A stretch of 64,000 nt of DNA from Leucocoprinus leucothites (lineage: Eukaryota > Basidiomycota > Agaricomycetes > Agaricales > Agaricaceae). The DNA is taken from contig JAACJO010000007.1 in the NCBI GenBank assembly GCA_013368445.1, positions 186,001 to 250,000 of the forward strand. Reading direction: 5' to 3'. Position 1 is the first letter of the stretch; each line of letters starts with the position of its first letter. Positions 12,534 through 24,188 of this stretch are shown one piece after another. The notes beneath the pieces are model-generated. The model did no database searches, was not told the DNA's origin, and was given only the letters and a program-made list of their open reading frames with translations. The position numbers and the translations under genes are program-made.

Positions 12534-14949
12534 ATGTCAGAACTAGCACGACCGGCTTCTACCCTCTCTCACACCAGCTCTTCCAAATCACCACGTCGCG
12601 TCTCAACAGACCCAACCTCTGTTGCTAGCAAAGAGCTGTCACGGTTGCGCACGAAAAAGAGAATCATCGTTTGCTGTGATGGGTGCGTGCCTGAACGCCG
12701 TAAATGTATGCTCCGAAGTTGACCCTGATCCAGCACATGGCAAGACGGGATTTCGGAATATCGCTCCAGATTTTCCAATGTTCTTGCAAGTCATGCTTAT
12801 TGTGTACTATTATTCTGGGTTTATTTATCGAGGCCACATCACAGCGCTTGGCAAGAGCCATCAATCACGAAGATGAACGACAGGACGCTTTGGGTCCTGA
12901 TATCCCCGACGGCAGCTCCAAGTTTCCCATCCAACAGATCGTCTTTTACCAATCTGGGGTTGGGACAGAGAATAATCCGTGGTCGGAATACGTAGATGGT
13001 ACAGTAACATTTAAAATCTCGCCAATGCTTCCTCGTATTGATGTACTTCACCTAAACTCGAACTCTCTCAGGTGCTACTGGGGCATCTCTAGGTGAATAA
13101 ATGCGCACCAAAGCCTACTGGCCGGTTACTAATAGTCCAACTATAGCTGACAAGGTTGAGGAAGCATATGCGTTCATTGCTCAGTATGTATAGATTTCTG
13201 CATTATATGTTGCATGCTGATCCCCGATGACCGCGAAACAGCAATTACTGCCCTGGAGATGATGTGAGTGGTGTTCCCCTCCCTCCCTAGCACATCCCTG
13301 AACTTATTCTTCAGATCTATCTCTTTGGGTTTTCGAGGGTAAGGGATTTTACGCGGAGGCAAGCCAGCCATTCACAACTTTTCTTTAGGGTGCCTATACT
13401 GCCCGTATGGTAGCTATGTTTATTGTGCGTGTTCTTTGCCGACGACCACCGGAGACGTTCCTGCTAACTTTGATCTCCAGGGAGAAATCGGCGTTCTCGA
13501 TAGGCAAGACATGGATCACTTCGCCGGGATTTTCGTCAATTTCCAGCGCCGTGGAACAGAAAAGGACCCAAAAGGTTGGTTTATCTCCAAGCAGTCCCAA
13601 ACGGCTCTGACCATCCACCTGCAGAGCTTGAGCTTATTGAGATGAATCTGGCACCTTGGTTAGATCCGAAATCCAAAGGCAAACAACGCGTCGATATCGA
13701 TCAAGACGGATTTAGCATCAGGTATATTCGCCTTTTGGGGTGGTATGATCACCTCTAATTTTTCATAGATGCGTTGGAGTCTGGGATACTGTCGGCGCTC
13801 TTGGTCTCCCGGATGAGCTTTTCATAAAAAATCCTAAGAACAAGCTCTTCGGTTTTACCGACCCTGGCAAACTTGGCGCCCACATACAATATGCGTTCCA
13901 AGCCCTTGCGCTGAACGAACGGAGGAAGGATTTTGTGAGTGCAACACACCTCCGAATTCATGGAGTGCAGAGCTGAGATAGACCCCAGAATTGCAACAAG
14001 TTTGAACAAACCGATGCTGGGCACAAGAAAGGGCAGGTCCTTAAACAGGTATTTTTCACAGATTTTCTATGAGAAACTAGTTACTCAGCTTAGTCTCTAT
14101 TACGCTAGTGTTGGTTCGCAGGTGGGACCTCTTCTTTCTTTCCGATCAGCAAAACCATCTGATGGGTCACATACTGCTACTAGGCTGCCACACAGATGTG
14201 GGTTATTCCTGTCCATCCTTGTACGCCATGATTAACTCTATCTCAGGTCGGCGGAGGATATCAAAACCATGATCTCTCTGACATTGCCTTGTACTGGATG
14301 GCTGTGAGTATTTTGAGCGAGGTTACTAAGAGTCTGAATCTCAAATCCGAGCAGGCGAACATTGAAACAATGCTTGGGTTGGATCTGAAGTATCTGGAAA
14401 ATCATCTTGAGCCTGTGGCAAAATGGGGAGAACAAGAGCCTCATGAGTGAGTACAAATTTGCTTAGCGTGATGCTTAGACTGATGAATGGCGTTTTAGTT
14501 CTTCCACTGGCATTTTTACTCTCGCTAAATCTATCAAGCGATCGATTCCTACGAAACCCAACAGGAAAACCAACGAGATGATACACTGTTCCGTAGTCAA
14601 ACAGCTCGACTCGCATCCAGACCTGCAACCCATCATCAAGGCGTACCCGGAGCTTGTCTGCGAGCTACAACCACTCGAAAAGCAGTTCAAGGCCTTCTGG
14701 GAAAGCAAATACGACCCAGAATTACCCCGAACACAAGAATACGCTGCTCGCTTGGCCAAGGATCACGCGCAGGATTCCGGTATCTGGAGTGTCGGGTCAA
14801 GAATCAGCCGACTCTTCAGTCACACGCTGAAGAGAAAGACTGGTATCCGGTATGAGAATGGCAAGCCCCTGATGGAAAGGAGCAAGGCGGGAGATGTAGC
14901 GGTAAAGGCTGGTCTCCCAGTGAGCGAGACCCGCCCGCCCGTCCCTTAA
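12534..14949 (+). CDS. DUF2235 (T6SS Tle1-like) alpha/beta-hydrolase
   Basis: Multi-exon gene. After a Ser/Thr-rich N terminus (MSELARPASTLSHTSSSK) comes KKRIIVCCDGTWQDG. The DGTW motif is completed by splicing from 12684 to about 12735. It continues with QQIVFYQSGVG, the nucleophile elbow YLFGFSRGAYTAR (GxSxG, Ser of GFSRG, near 13330), WDTVGALGLP, and ALNERRKDF with a later VGGGY. These are in the order of the DUF2235 domain shared with bacterial type VI Tle1 phospholipases; many agaricomycete genomes carry several copies. The C terminus holds KRKTGIRYENGKPLMERSK. Predicted role is a cytosolic lipase or esterase, substrate unknown. Catalytic Asp and His were not pinned down. Confidence 0.82.
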
Positions 14950-15239
14950 TGAACGAGTCCTAGCTTTTCAGGACACTGTATGTCCGTATTTATGCCATAA
15001 ATTATTTCGCATTCTATCGTAGCATGTTCGTGTGTTCTTTATTATAATTACACCCCTGTAAATCCTGTAATACGCATACTAGCTTCTGTTGCCAATCCGA
15101 ACTCCTGTCTTGTACTATTCTTGCGCCGTCTAAGGATCGAGCGCTCATGATCGATCTCACGTGGAAGAAGCATATCCTAATTGGAACATGTGTAGTCTGG
15201 TGCCCCGGTTGACATCATCCTCATCAGTACTCTCGACGG

Positions 15240-18200
15240 GTGACGCTTTCATTTTCGTCCTCTTCACCTCATTTCAATGTGTTCCGAAGCATGCCGATGC
15301 TTGTGAAGGATCTTGTGCGGTTGTACGAGCCTTCCCTTCCGCAAAGTCTGGACAATACAAATGGCGCATTGGCAAACGGTGCGGACTTGGACGAAGCATC
15401 TTCCTCGACCAAGGTCGACGAACCAGCTCCAAGTCCAGCTCGATTTTTACATCACCCGCGGACTGTCGAGCCGTATGGAACCACTATAACACGACGATCT
15501 CCTCATGTAGTACCTCCTTCAACTCCCGAATCGACGATATTCAAGACAGCCTCACCAGATACATCGCCTTGGACAACCGTTGATCACGGCACAACGACGA
15601 CTTCTACATCCGATTTGAGTGGAGTACCGCCCTCCTCTCAAGATACCCATCGGTCGCATTTTCGATATACCCGATTTGCTAAAACCAAATCGAAGCACGA
15701 GCAACGCCGGGAGGAAGATCAGGAATTGCTCTTACACACATATCCTCCTGCCTCCCGTGATAAGATCGTCAACGCAACGAAGCACACTCCGGTTCCTGCA
15801 ACACAACTCTTTTCTCGTAAAGCAGCACCGCTTTCTCTGCCCTATTTGGATAGCTACCTCTCCAAAATTCCTCGGCCTCCTTTTGCTCAGACTCGGGCCA
15901 GGGAAAAAGATGAAGTCACGATGTTCAGGCCGATGGAGCAACTGAAGAAATTGGGGAAATCCCTTGACGATTTAGAAGTGAACTCTACGCAGGCACCTTT
16001 TTGGCGGAACAGGAAAACAATTCTTGGTTCCGCCACAAATGCAATCATTGGAGTGCTGGTTCGTACTTTTTCCTGGAACGTTGAAGTCGTTTTCGATTCT
16101 TTGCCCCAGGGATCTAGTGCTCTAGCATCATTTTATAGCTTGCAGGGTGTTTTCAATACCGTCCAAATATTCGCATTGATCCTTAGCACCATAGGCACGT
16201 AGACGTGGACACTCACAGGTGAAGCGTGGTTATTTACTTCTTAATAGTGCCTGTAGGTGGTAAGAACCTCGCGGACAAGTGGAGGAAGCTGTTTTTGGGT
16301 ACCATGTGAGTGGTATCACAATCATCCGTTCATTCAACTGGTCTTGATGCACCACAGCCCGAATATTCTAGCTTTGAACTTCGCCTCTATCCTCACACAG
16401 TCCTTGATCTTCCTCCTCGTTTTCATGACCATTGCCGGTGCCTTGCTCTTCTACTTCTATCGTGCCAGGGTACTCTGCGATAGATATAACACTGTTGAAG
16501 GTTTACAACAAGCGGAGCCAGAGGGAACTCAATGGGGTCTGGTTATAGTGACCTTTCTTCTGACAGTCATCTATCTTCCAATGAGTACGATGGCGGTTCA
16601 TGTCCTTGTATGGTCTTCGGACCTATGGGCTGTACCCAACCCCTACATTAACGCCACTTCCTTTCCGCCCGATGTCCCTCCGCTGGGGCCAGCCAATGAA
16701 TTCAGACAATCCCTAGATTTCTGTTGGACGACTACCATGAAACGCAACGAAGTCAATTATGCTCCTATCATTATCATTCTTTCTGTTATCATCTTTGCTG
16801 CCGTGAGCGAGGTCGTTCCTTTCTGCTGAGGCTGTCTACTGACTTTGTTTCAGTTGACCATCTGGTTCCCAATTCTTTTGCGCCAAGTAATCCAACAGTC
16901 TGTACCCAAAGTTGACAAATACACCGAGCTTGGACGCCCTAGGCGGAATTTGGATATGGACACTGAATATCAACGTCTGTTATCACGAGATAGGAACCCG
17001 TTTGCATTTCTGTACAGTGGTATGCCAGTTAAAGACGCGCGTTCCCTTCTAGTTTGACTAACAATGAGTACAGCGTTTCGCCGCGGTTGGGGCACTTATG
17101 AATCTACCTATCTGTTCGCCAAATTCAGTACATTGATCATTATCGCAGTGATTGACTCCGATAACTGCCTCTTTCGCTCTCAATCAAGAACCTTGATACC
17201 TATTATTCGGCAAATTCTCTTATTATTATCTACTATTGCTTTTTTCATTGTTCAGTGTATATTTGCCCCCTTCTTGGATCCTGTAAACAATGCTAGTGAA
17301 TGGACATCAAGACTCAACTACGTAACCACAGCCACAACTGCTTTGCTGATTGCTCTCGACGTTCCAAGGAAGGATATTATTGACACTTATGTCTTATACT
17401 GGTCGGTCTTCTTTCCACCAGTCATACTCTATAAGACACTGATGACATCTCCTCCAGTATATATATTGTAACCTATGGACTCAGCTTTTGTGAGTCTAGT
17501 TTTGCCAAGGGTCGCGAACAATCGTACTTAACACTTGGAAAAAGATTTTTCGGCCATTAATACTGGCATAATGCAACGTTGGGTCAAAAGTGCGTAGTTT
17601 CTTCACCAAGGTTCAGAGGCTCATGTTATAACTCAGGGATCACGCGTCGCATCGACTTTAGTCAGTCCAGGCATCACTCACCCTCAGTTTCGCTTCTGAT
17701 CGCTTTCTTCAATAGGCATTGATGTCTTTTCGCCTCGGTTAGCGTTGAACTTCAGGAAATGGTTCAGTGGCTGACCGAATGTGCAGCCTCGATATCTCTC
17801 CATCATCTGTGCACCTAAAGCGGAGAATTTGGCAGGAGGCTATTTCTACACTCTTTTTCACCGATCCCGAAACTCGAATACCCGAAGCACAAGCAATGAA
17901 CTATGCCCAAGCCCGCGATTCCGAATATCCCCCTTATCTACTTGACTTTGCTGGATCCCCCGGTGAAAGGCATGCTGAAAACATCAAGGTTCCATTTTCT
18001 TCTCTTGATTTAGCAGGCGAAGCTCATGTACCTCCAGATTCTTCGAGAAATTGGAACATCAGCATATGCCAAAGCAGTAGGTCTCCTTTCCGGCCCAGAC
18101 AGCGATTGGTATCAATACCTGGGAAGTGAGATACAAAAACACTATGTTGGTCCAGATTGCTACTGGAAGGATCCGAGCGACCCAAACAATGCCCAATGCA

Positions 18201-19736
18201 CCAATTTCTTTGGCAATGCCTGGTGGATACCCTTTCCTCCTACTCTGGCAAGTCATTTAATCGAGCTTTCGCTTGTTAAGACGTTAATTAACGCTTTGTA
18301 TAGGTCATCCGCTATGATGATGGTCGCACATCTGTGGTTCAGGGCGCTCTAGAGTTGGAATTATATATTACACAGAATAGTGAACTTGATATTCAGAAGC
18401 GCAGGCATGTCCGGGTGTCGCTTAGGGCATTAGAAAACCAGATGGTAATTTGGCCCTATAATCACATCAAGGTGAGGTTTGTTACTCAAGGCAAGATATC
18501 ACTTTTACTCACCTCTTCATAGCCTGTCGGTGTGAATTCTTGTTGGTGTTTGGGAAGCCGACGCTACACGGCCCGAACCTCGGTGCACTATCATTTCTGC
18601 AAGCTTCGCATTAAACGCCTAGGAAATCTACGCTGGGAAGGTCTCGATATTGGGAGCGGATTCAACGTTGAAATGGAGTACTCAGAGAGTGTCAAGGTTT
18701 CTGGGGAGGCCATTGGGCTTACTGAGGATTTTGATTTGACACCCGACCTGGCTCGTTTTCTGGAACTTAATCAGGATCAGATTCATCTACGCACCCAAGC
18801 CATGGAAGAAAAGATGTTCAATTACAGGCGCTTTCACAGGAGGGAATGCCAATGGAAAGAGCGAGCTCTTTCGTATCGCTTCCTTATTCGTGTCTACGAC
18901 CACCCGTGTAGAGATCCTTGCGGCGAGATTGAACCTGAACGCGATCCTCGTGTACGGCAGGTGATGAGGGACAACGGGCCAGTATTCGCGGATACTTTTG
19001 TGCGGTATCAATACACTGCACAGAACGAGGCGACGACCTGGTGGTATATTGTCTGGGTCAGTGCCATATATAATTCACAGACTCTTGGTGAACGCTCATA
19101 TATCGTGGTTATCCAAGGATGATTTCTGGAGGAGGAACCACGACACCATTTCCGCCTTGTCCAAGCACGCTCCGGATTTTGACCCTCATTACCCAACGTC
19201 AATTGCATACAACCCACTTCCTCGGGCAGCATTAGAGAATTTTCTTACGCAAAGGGGCCTCTTCAATCAGAAACCAAAGTTAACTGATTGGATCTACCAT
19301 GGCTTTTTAAACAAGCTCTATCTCAGATTGAAGGAAACCGTATTTAGCCCCGCAACCGGAAAGGTCACTCATAATACCTGCTTGCATGGTTATCTGAGCT
19401 TACCTTTTTGATTAGTCGGTTATGTTCCACCTCGGTCACGGATCCAAAGAATTAGATATGAATCAAGTCGACAATGCTACCCGCGCAGGATTATCGACAT
19501 TGGGAACGGGGGCAGGAACTGACTACGACCTTCCATGGATTAGAACTCGACCTGCTTACAGGTGGGAGGGCATTTTGACTGATCCTCTCCGTGACGGAAA
19601 CATGCAACGAACTTGGTTATCGAAGCTCGGAGCGTGGCTTGGTATAACGCCCGTTTGGAGAGGACCAGAGTCAACTGGTGGTGTAGCTATAGACGTAGTG
19701 TTAGATAAGACCGGTAGATACGTATTACTGGAATGA
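15240..19736 (+). CDS. Very large multi-pass membrane protein, function unknown
   Basis: I do not recognise this protein. A Ser/Thr/Pro-rich, probably disordered N-terminal region of about 200 residues precedes a membrane domain with about eight hydrophobic segments. Examples are NTVQIFALILSTIG, ILTQSLIFLLVFMTIAGALLFYFY, GLVIVTFLLTVIYLPMST, APIIIILSVIIFAALTIWFPIL, KFSTLIIIAVID, IIRQILLLLSTIAFFIVQCIF, YVTTATTALLIAL and CIYIVTYGLSFYF. Between them lies a cytosolic or lumenal loop with NPYINATSF (possible N-glycosylation). A hydrophilic C-terminal region of roughly 600 residues follows, rich in aromatic and charged residues (WYQYLGSEIQKHYVGPDCYW, FFGNAWWIPFPPTL, RVYDHPCRDPCGE, THRPAYRW-like end), with no motif I can name. 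I joined about 15 exons by eye. A 28-nt candidate intron at 17989-18016 is needed to hold the frame, so the model there is doubtful, and two adjacent genes cannot be excluded. Confidence 0.6.
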
Positions 19737-19879
19737 ATAGTGTACCTTCAGTTTGTTGGTGATCGCCAGCGGCTTGATGTCGTTTATTTGGTTGCTTCGA
19801 ATCTGGTGAAGTCGAGATCTGATCTCGTGCTTTTGCCATCGAAATATTTTGATACTCTCGTTCAACACAATTTCGAACC

Positions 19880-21327
19880 ATGCCCCGAAGGCCAAGACCG
19901 GACCACCGCGTGCCTCCACGTGGCACAAGCTCGCTATCTCAAATCAGAAGTACATCGAATAAGCAGCTGAAGAACGGCGGACAGGGAAAGCTGCTCGAGA
20001 AAGTAGCTCACCATCATCAAAAGAGCGAAGAGCAGTCGGACAAGTTTGAGAATGAAAGCTCAGTGGGATCGAGTAACGAGGGAAGCCTAGACTCTGCCGA
20101 CGAGGATGCTGATGCCCCGCGTATATCGCAGTGGGTCGATGATGATGAGCTTGATGGACTGTCTGGAGAAGAGAGCGAGGAAGACGAGAAACCTGAGACT
20201 GGTCCATCACAGCTGGTGCTTCTATCAATAAGGTCCTTTTTACTCTCCTACTAACTGGAGTGCTAGGAAAAAATACAAACTAGTATGCAGACCAAGTAAC
20301 GACCCGGCCTCGGTGCTCACGCAGTTCAACAGGCCTCTCAGACCTTCCATTTGGGACACTCAGGAACGCACAACGCGTCCTCAGGCAAGCAGAATCCTCA
20401 GCGGACTCGGAACCTGATGACGACGAGATTGAAGGCTCGGTACCAGAAAGCGGAGACGACTTATCCATTGCCCAGTCGAGCAGAGATCGACAAATAGAAT
20501 TGAGAACAAAAGCTCGTAAGGACATTGCGAAGAGGTCCAATAAACACGCGTAAGCCCACTGTCTTTCATGTGAATGCTTTATGTGCTAACTCACTTTCAG
20601 ACCAATAGAAGTAACCTCAAAAAAGCCTGTCTCCAGGTTTCGGCAAATTGTCGAAGTCACAAAGCTGGTAAGCAAGCCGTATGATCCATACAGTCAAATC
20701 TGAATTCAGAATAGGAATCGCGAGATCCACGTTTCTTACCAACCACCGGGGAGTTCAAATCTGAGAAGTTCCAGCAAAATTATCAATTCTTGGCGGATTC
20801 TCACACGAACGAGCTCAACACGTTACGGGACAACCTGAAACGGGCGAGGAAGATGCTCGACAATGCTCCCCGACATCTTCGAAACGATTATGAGACAGAA
20901 GTAAAGCGACTGGAATTGGCAGTGAAGAGAGCAGAGAGTTTAGTTAACAGAGAGCACATGGATAGAGTACAAAGGGACGCTTTGCTGAAGGTCTCAAGAG
21001 ATGAGAAGGAGAAACGGAAACAAGGGAAGGGTAATTGGTTTTTGAAGAAATGTGAGTTCTTCCAAGTCCTTCCCATTGATCTCTTTCCAACCTCGGCATG
21101 CTCTAGCGGAAAAACGGGACTTACTAACTCGGGCGAGATACGATGCTCTCGCGGCTGAAGGAGGGAACAGAGCAGTCAAGAAAGCCATCGAAAAGAAACA
21201 AAAGAAAATCAGCCAGAAGGAGAAAAAATCTCGACCCTTTCCAAAAAGCGGGCCTATAGGCGAGGGCCCAAAAAGGCGTAGTGCTAGTAGCGAAAACGAG
21301 GCTCGAAAACGGCGAAGAGTTGGATAA
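19880..21327 (+). CDS. RRP36: rRNA processing protein Rrp36
   Basis: N-terminal half is basic then strongly acidic (DSADEDADAPRISQWVDDDELD, SGEESEEDEKP). The C-terminal half carries the Rrp36 signature: KPVSRFRQIVEVTKL, then SRDPRFLPTTGEFKSEKFQQNYQFL, a helical KRLELAVKRAESLVNRE segment, RDALLKVSRDEKEKRKQGKGNWFLKKSEKRDLLTRARYDAL, and the Lys-rich tail ending RRRVG. Rrp36 is a nucleolar 90S/SSU processome factor needed for early cleavages toward 18S rRNA. Splicing joins WFLKK to SEKRDLL across 21050-21106. The start at 19880 (MPRRPRPDHRVPP) is the first in-frame ATG. It lies 143 bp after the previous gene. Confidence 0.9.
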
Positions 21328-21386
21328 AACTTGGACTCTAGAGCACATTGTACAGCTAGACCAGGTGGCCGATCGGCGCCGTGGGA

Positions 21387-21401
21387 TTTATATATATATA
21401 T
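21387..21401 (+). promoter_or_regulatory. TATA-like run upstream of the CorA/Mnr2 gene
   Basis: A 15-bp A/T run with alternating TA lies about 125 bp upstream of the chosen start at 21523. It falls inside an upward extension of the reading frame (in-frame ATG at 21331), which supports treating 21331-21522 as promoter and leader rather than coding. Confidence 0.4.
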
Positions 21402-21522
21402 CGATTTTATTTTTGGGTTCTATGTGACATTCTGCCAACTTTGTTCTTCGTTCTTTCCTCCGCTCCATGAACGTCCTGCTCGGTGCAATTCTCGATCCTC
21501 GCTATTGCAGACTCTGCTGGCC

Positions 21523-24033
21523 ATGAGCTCACAGCGGCATGAGACGCCGTCACCTGTCCGACATCGGCGGCCTGCCCAAACCCCTCTCCAGCCCATCCAG
21601 ACCAACTTCATTGAAGATGTTGAGTTCAGTGATGGCGATGACATCTACCGAGGGGACCGACCACCTTCTGTCCATCCTTCCACCCCTACTAGCTTACAAT
21701 CTTCGACCTCGTCATCTTCATCGTCGTCTGGTTCCCTCTTGGCAGGGGTTGGGCTTGGTACCTTAGCCTCAGTAGTTGAGCAGGCAATATCAAGATGGGC
21801 CAGGAGTGCGAGGGGGAGGTCTTCGGCTTCAAGCTCTACATCCTCATCTTCCTCTTCATCATCGTCATCATCATCGAAATCCTCAAAATCAATGGGGCTC
21901 TATCCTTCACTGAGTCGTCGTCGACTCGGAAGGCGCAGATCAAGCGTAAGCAGCTTGCATACTATCAGCTCTGAAAAAGATATTGTCGCTCGTATTACTC
22001 GGATGAAGGCACTTGAGGAGTATAGGCAGATACCTCGCCACTTCATCTTATATCTGCCGCCTTCAGTCGATTCTGCGCGACCTTCTAGAAGAATAACACG
22101 GGATTCGAATGACGATGCAAAGTTGAAGCGAGTGACGCAAACAGAATCCCTTTCTGTTGTCCTGACCCAGCTTGATGTGGCCCTTAAAAGAGCAACGAAA
22201 GCCCGTCGTCACCTTGGAAAAGCTCAAATTGGGTCGCCCCGCCGTTCTCGAAGTCTTATTCCTAAGCCAATTAAGCAAGCCATGTCACACGACGCAGACA
22301 AGTCTTCCAGGCCACTGTCAAGCGGTCCTCATCCTCGTAGGACAAGAAAGGGAAAGGGTCGAGAGGGGCCAAGCAATGGCAGGCGGCACATTCGATTTAC
22401 CGAACCCCCAGCTAAGGCTCCAAAAGCATGGTTTTTGGACGTGGCATCCCCAACCTGGGAAGACCTCAGAGCCATTGGGAAGGTAGACCATAGCTCTTTG
22501 GTAGTCACGGCTCTAACGCCCATTCTAGCTTCTACACTTGCATCCCCTCACTCTGGAAGATATTTTACAACAAGATCCTCGAGAGAAGCTTGATTTATTC
22601 CCTAAGCTTGGTTATTACTTTATATCTTTCCGAGCAATTGAAACCCCCGAGGGACGAGAGAAATCGCGGCGACAGCTACAGAAGATGAACGAGCACCTGG
22701 AGTCTATCCCTGGTCATCGGGAGGGAGCCGTCGGTGAAACGAATGTCTACTTGGTCGTCTTTACTGAAGGAATCTGCTGTGTAAGTCTTTTGCCACTCTT
22801 GTCGACCTGTGCTGAAGTTTGGGTCAGTTCCACTACAATGATATCGCAGGTGCGAACATCCAGTGCTCAGATGCGAATATCTTTTGAATCCACATCCAGA
22901 ACACACTGATCGGATCCGCAATCGCATCTCTCTTCTTGAGGAGGTTGCTAATATGACATCAGGTAATCGCATATGTGCTATCAAGTTTAATTTGTTGAAT
23001 TTTTTTTACATGGCTTTAGACTGGATTGCACATGGAATTCTAGACTCCATTGTAGACTCGTTCTTCCCCTACTTAGAAGAGATCGGGAAAGAGGTCATGG
23101 CGATTGAAGAACTCGTACTCGATCCCATGAAGTCTGATGTAATGACAGTGCCTTCCATTGCAGGACCCGAATCCGAGAAATCACTAAAGAGGTCTTCGTC
23201 TCAGACCATTACCGAGGAGAAGCTACACTCTCCTGTGCCCATCACGGAGACGCTTTCAATGACAGAGAAAACACTGCGTTCTGATGGGGGAGTGCGTCCT
23301 CGGTTCGCAGCTCCACATTGGACCCTCCCGCTCATCTTCCGACGTGTGCGACGATATTTGACTAAGCGGTGGAACCGTCCACCCAGTGCTCAAGAGGCTC
23401 CTCCGAGTGCCACCACACTGACCCTCAGGCGAATGGCCCGCGCTCGAAAACTTGTGACTTCCCTTAGTCGCTTGCTTGCTAGCAAGTCCGAAGTCATAAC
23501 CCAAATTCGGAAAAGATTGCTCAAAGCCGGGACTTCCGGCCTCGGCACTGGCTCGAAGGCGGAAGAGTTGGAGGTTGCTATATACATGGGTGACGTTCAA
23601 GGTAGGTTTGTCACCCACAAAGCTTTGCTACGCTAACACTGGTCAACAGATCATATCCTAACGCTACAACATTCACTTAATCACTATCAACGTATCCTGA
23701 GCGAGGCCCATCCAACATATCTTTCGCAGTTGCGTACCAATTTTGCCACTAGTCAATCCGGGACCAGCAAGAACGTGGTCTATCTCACAGCTATAACGAT
23801 TGCTGTCCCTTGCATCCAGGCTGTAATTGGTGAGTAAATCCACTCATTGATTATTCGACGCAGCCAACCCCAGAAAAGGAATGTTCTCCATGAATGTTAC
23901 TGTTCCTTCTAGCGATACAAACTACAATATCTTCGGCGTTGTTCTCTCCTTAGCTGTCGTGGTTTTATTCGTTTACACTAACGTTGTCAGGTATTGGTGG
24001 AAAGACTCAAAGCGAAGGAGGGCTTTGTTATAG
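21523..24033 (+). CDS. CorA-family Mg2+ transporter, Alr1/Mnr2 branch
   Basis: The start MSSQRHETPSP is followed by a long Ser-rich cytosolic region that includes poly-Ser tracts (residues about 45-125). The CorA core begins at HLHPLTLEDILQQDPREKLDLFPKLGYYFISF, reached by splicing out the intron that follows DLRAIGK. Next come YLLNPHPEHTDRIR-type and LDWIAHGILDSIVDSFFPYLEEI helices, a long acidic insert, RKLVTSLSRLLASKSEVI, and the C-terminal pair of TMs: VYLTAITIAVPCIQAVIG and YNIFGVVLSLAVVVLFVY. The segment between them reads GMFSMNVTVP, where the usual GMN selectivity motif would be SMN (see findings). The protein ends with a basic cytosolic tail RYWWKDSKRRRALL. Alr1/Mnr2 proteins carry Mg2+ at the plasma membrane or vacuole; which one this is cannot be told from sequence. 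Confidence 0.86.
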
Positions 24034-24188
24034 AACAACCACGGTATAACAAGTTGGACAATCAGATACCTTTTGAATGACTTACTTTGCGGGCAGTTTA
24101 GATACATAATTACAGGCGTCACTTCGCAGCACGGCATCGTACATATAATACAAATTCAAGGGCAATACCCGATAAATCATCTATATCG

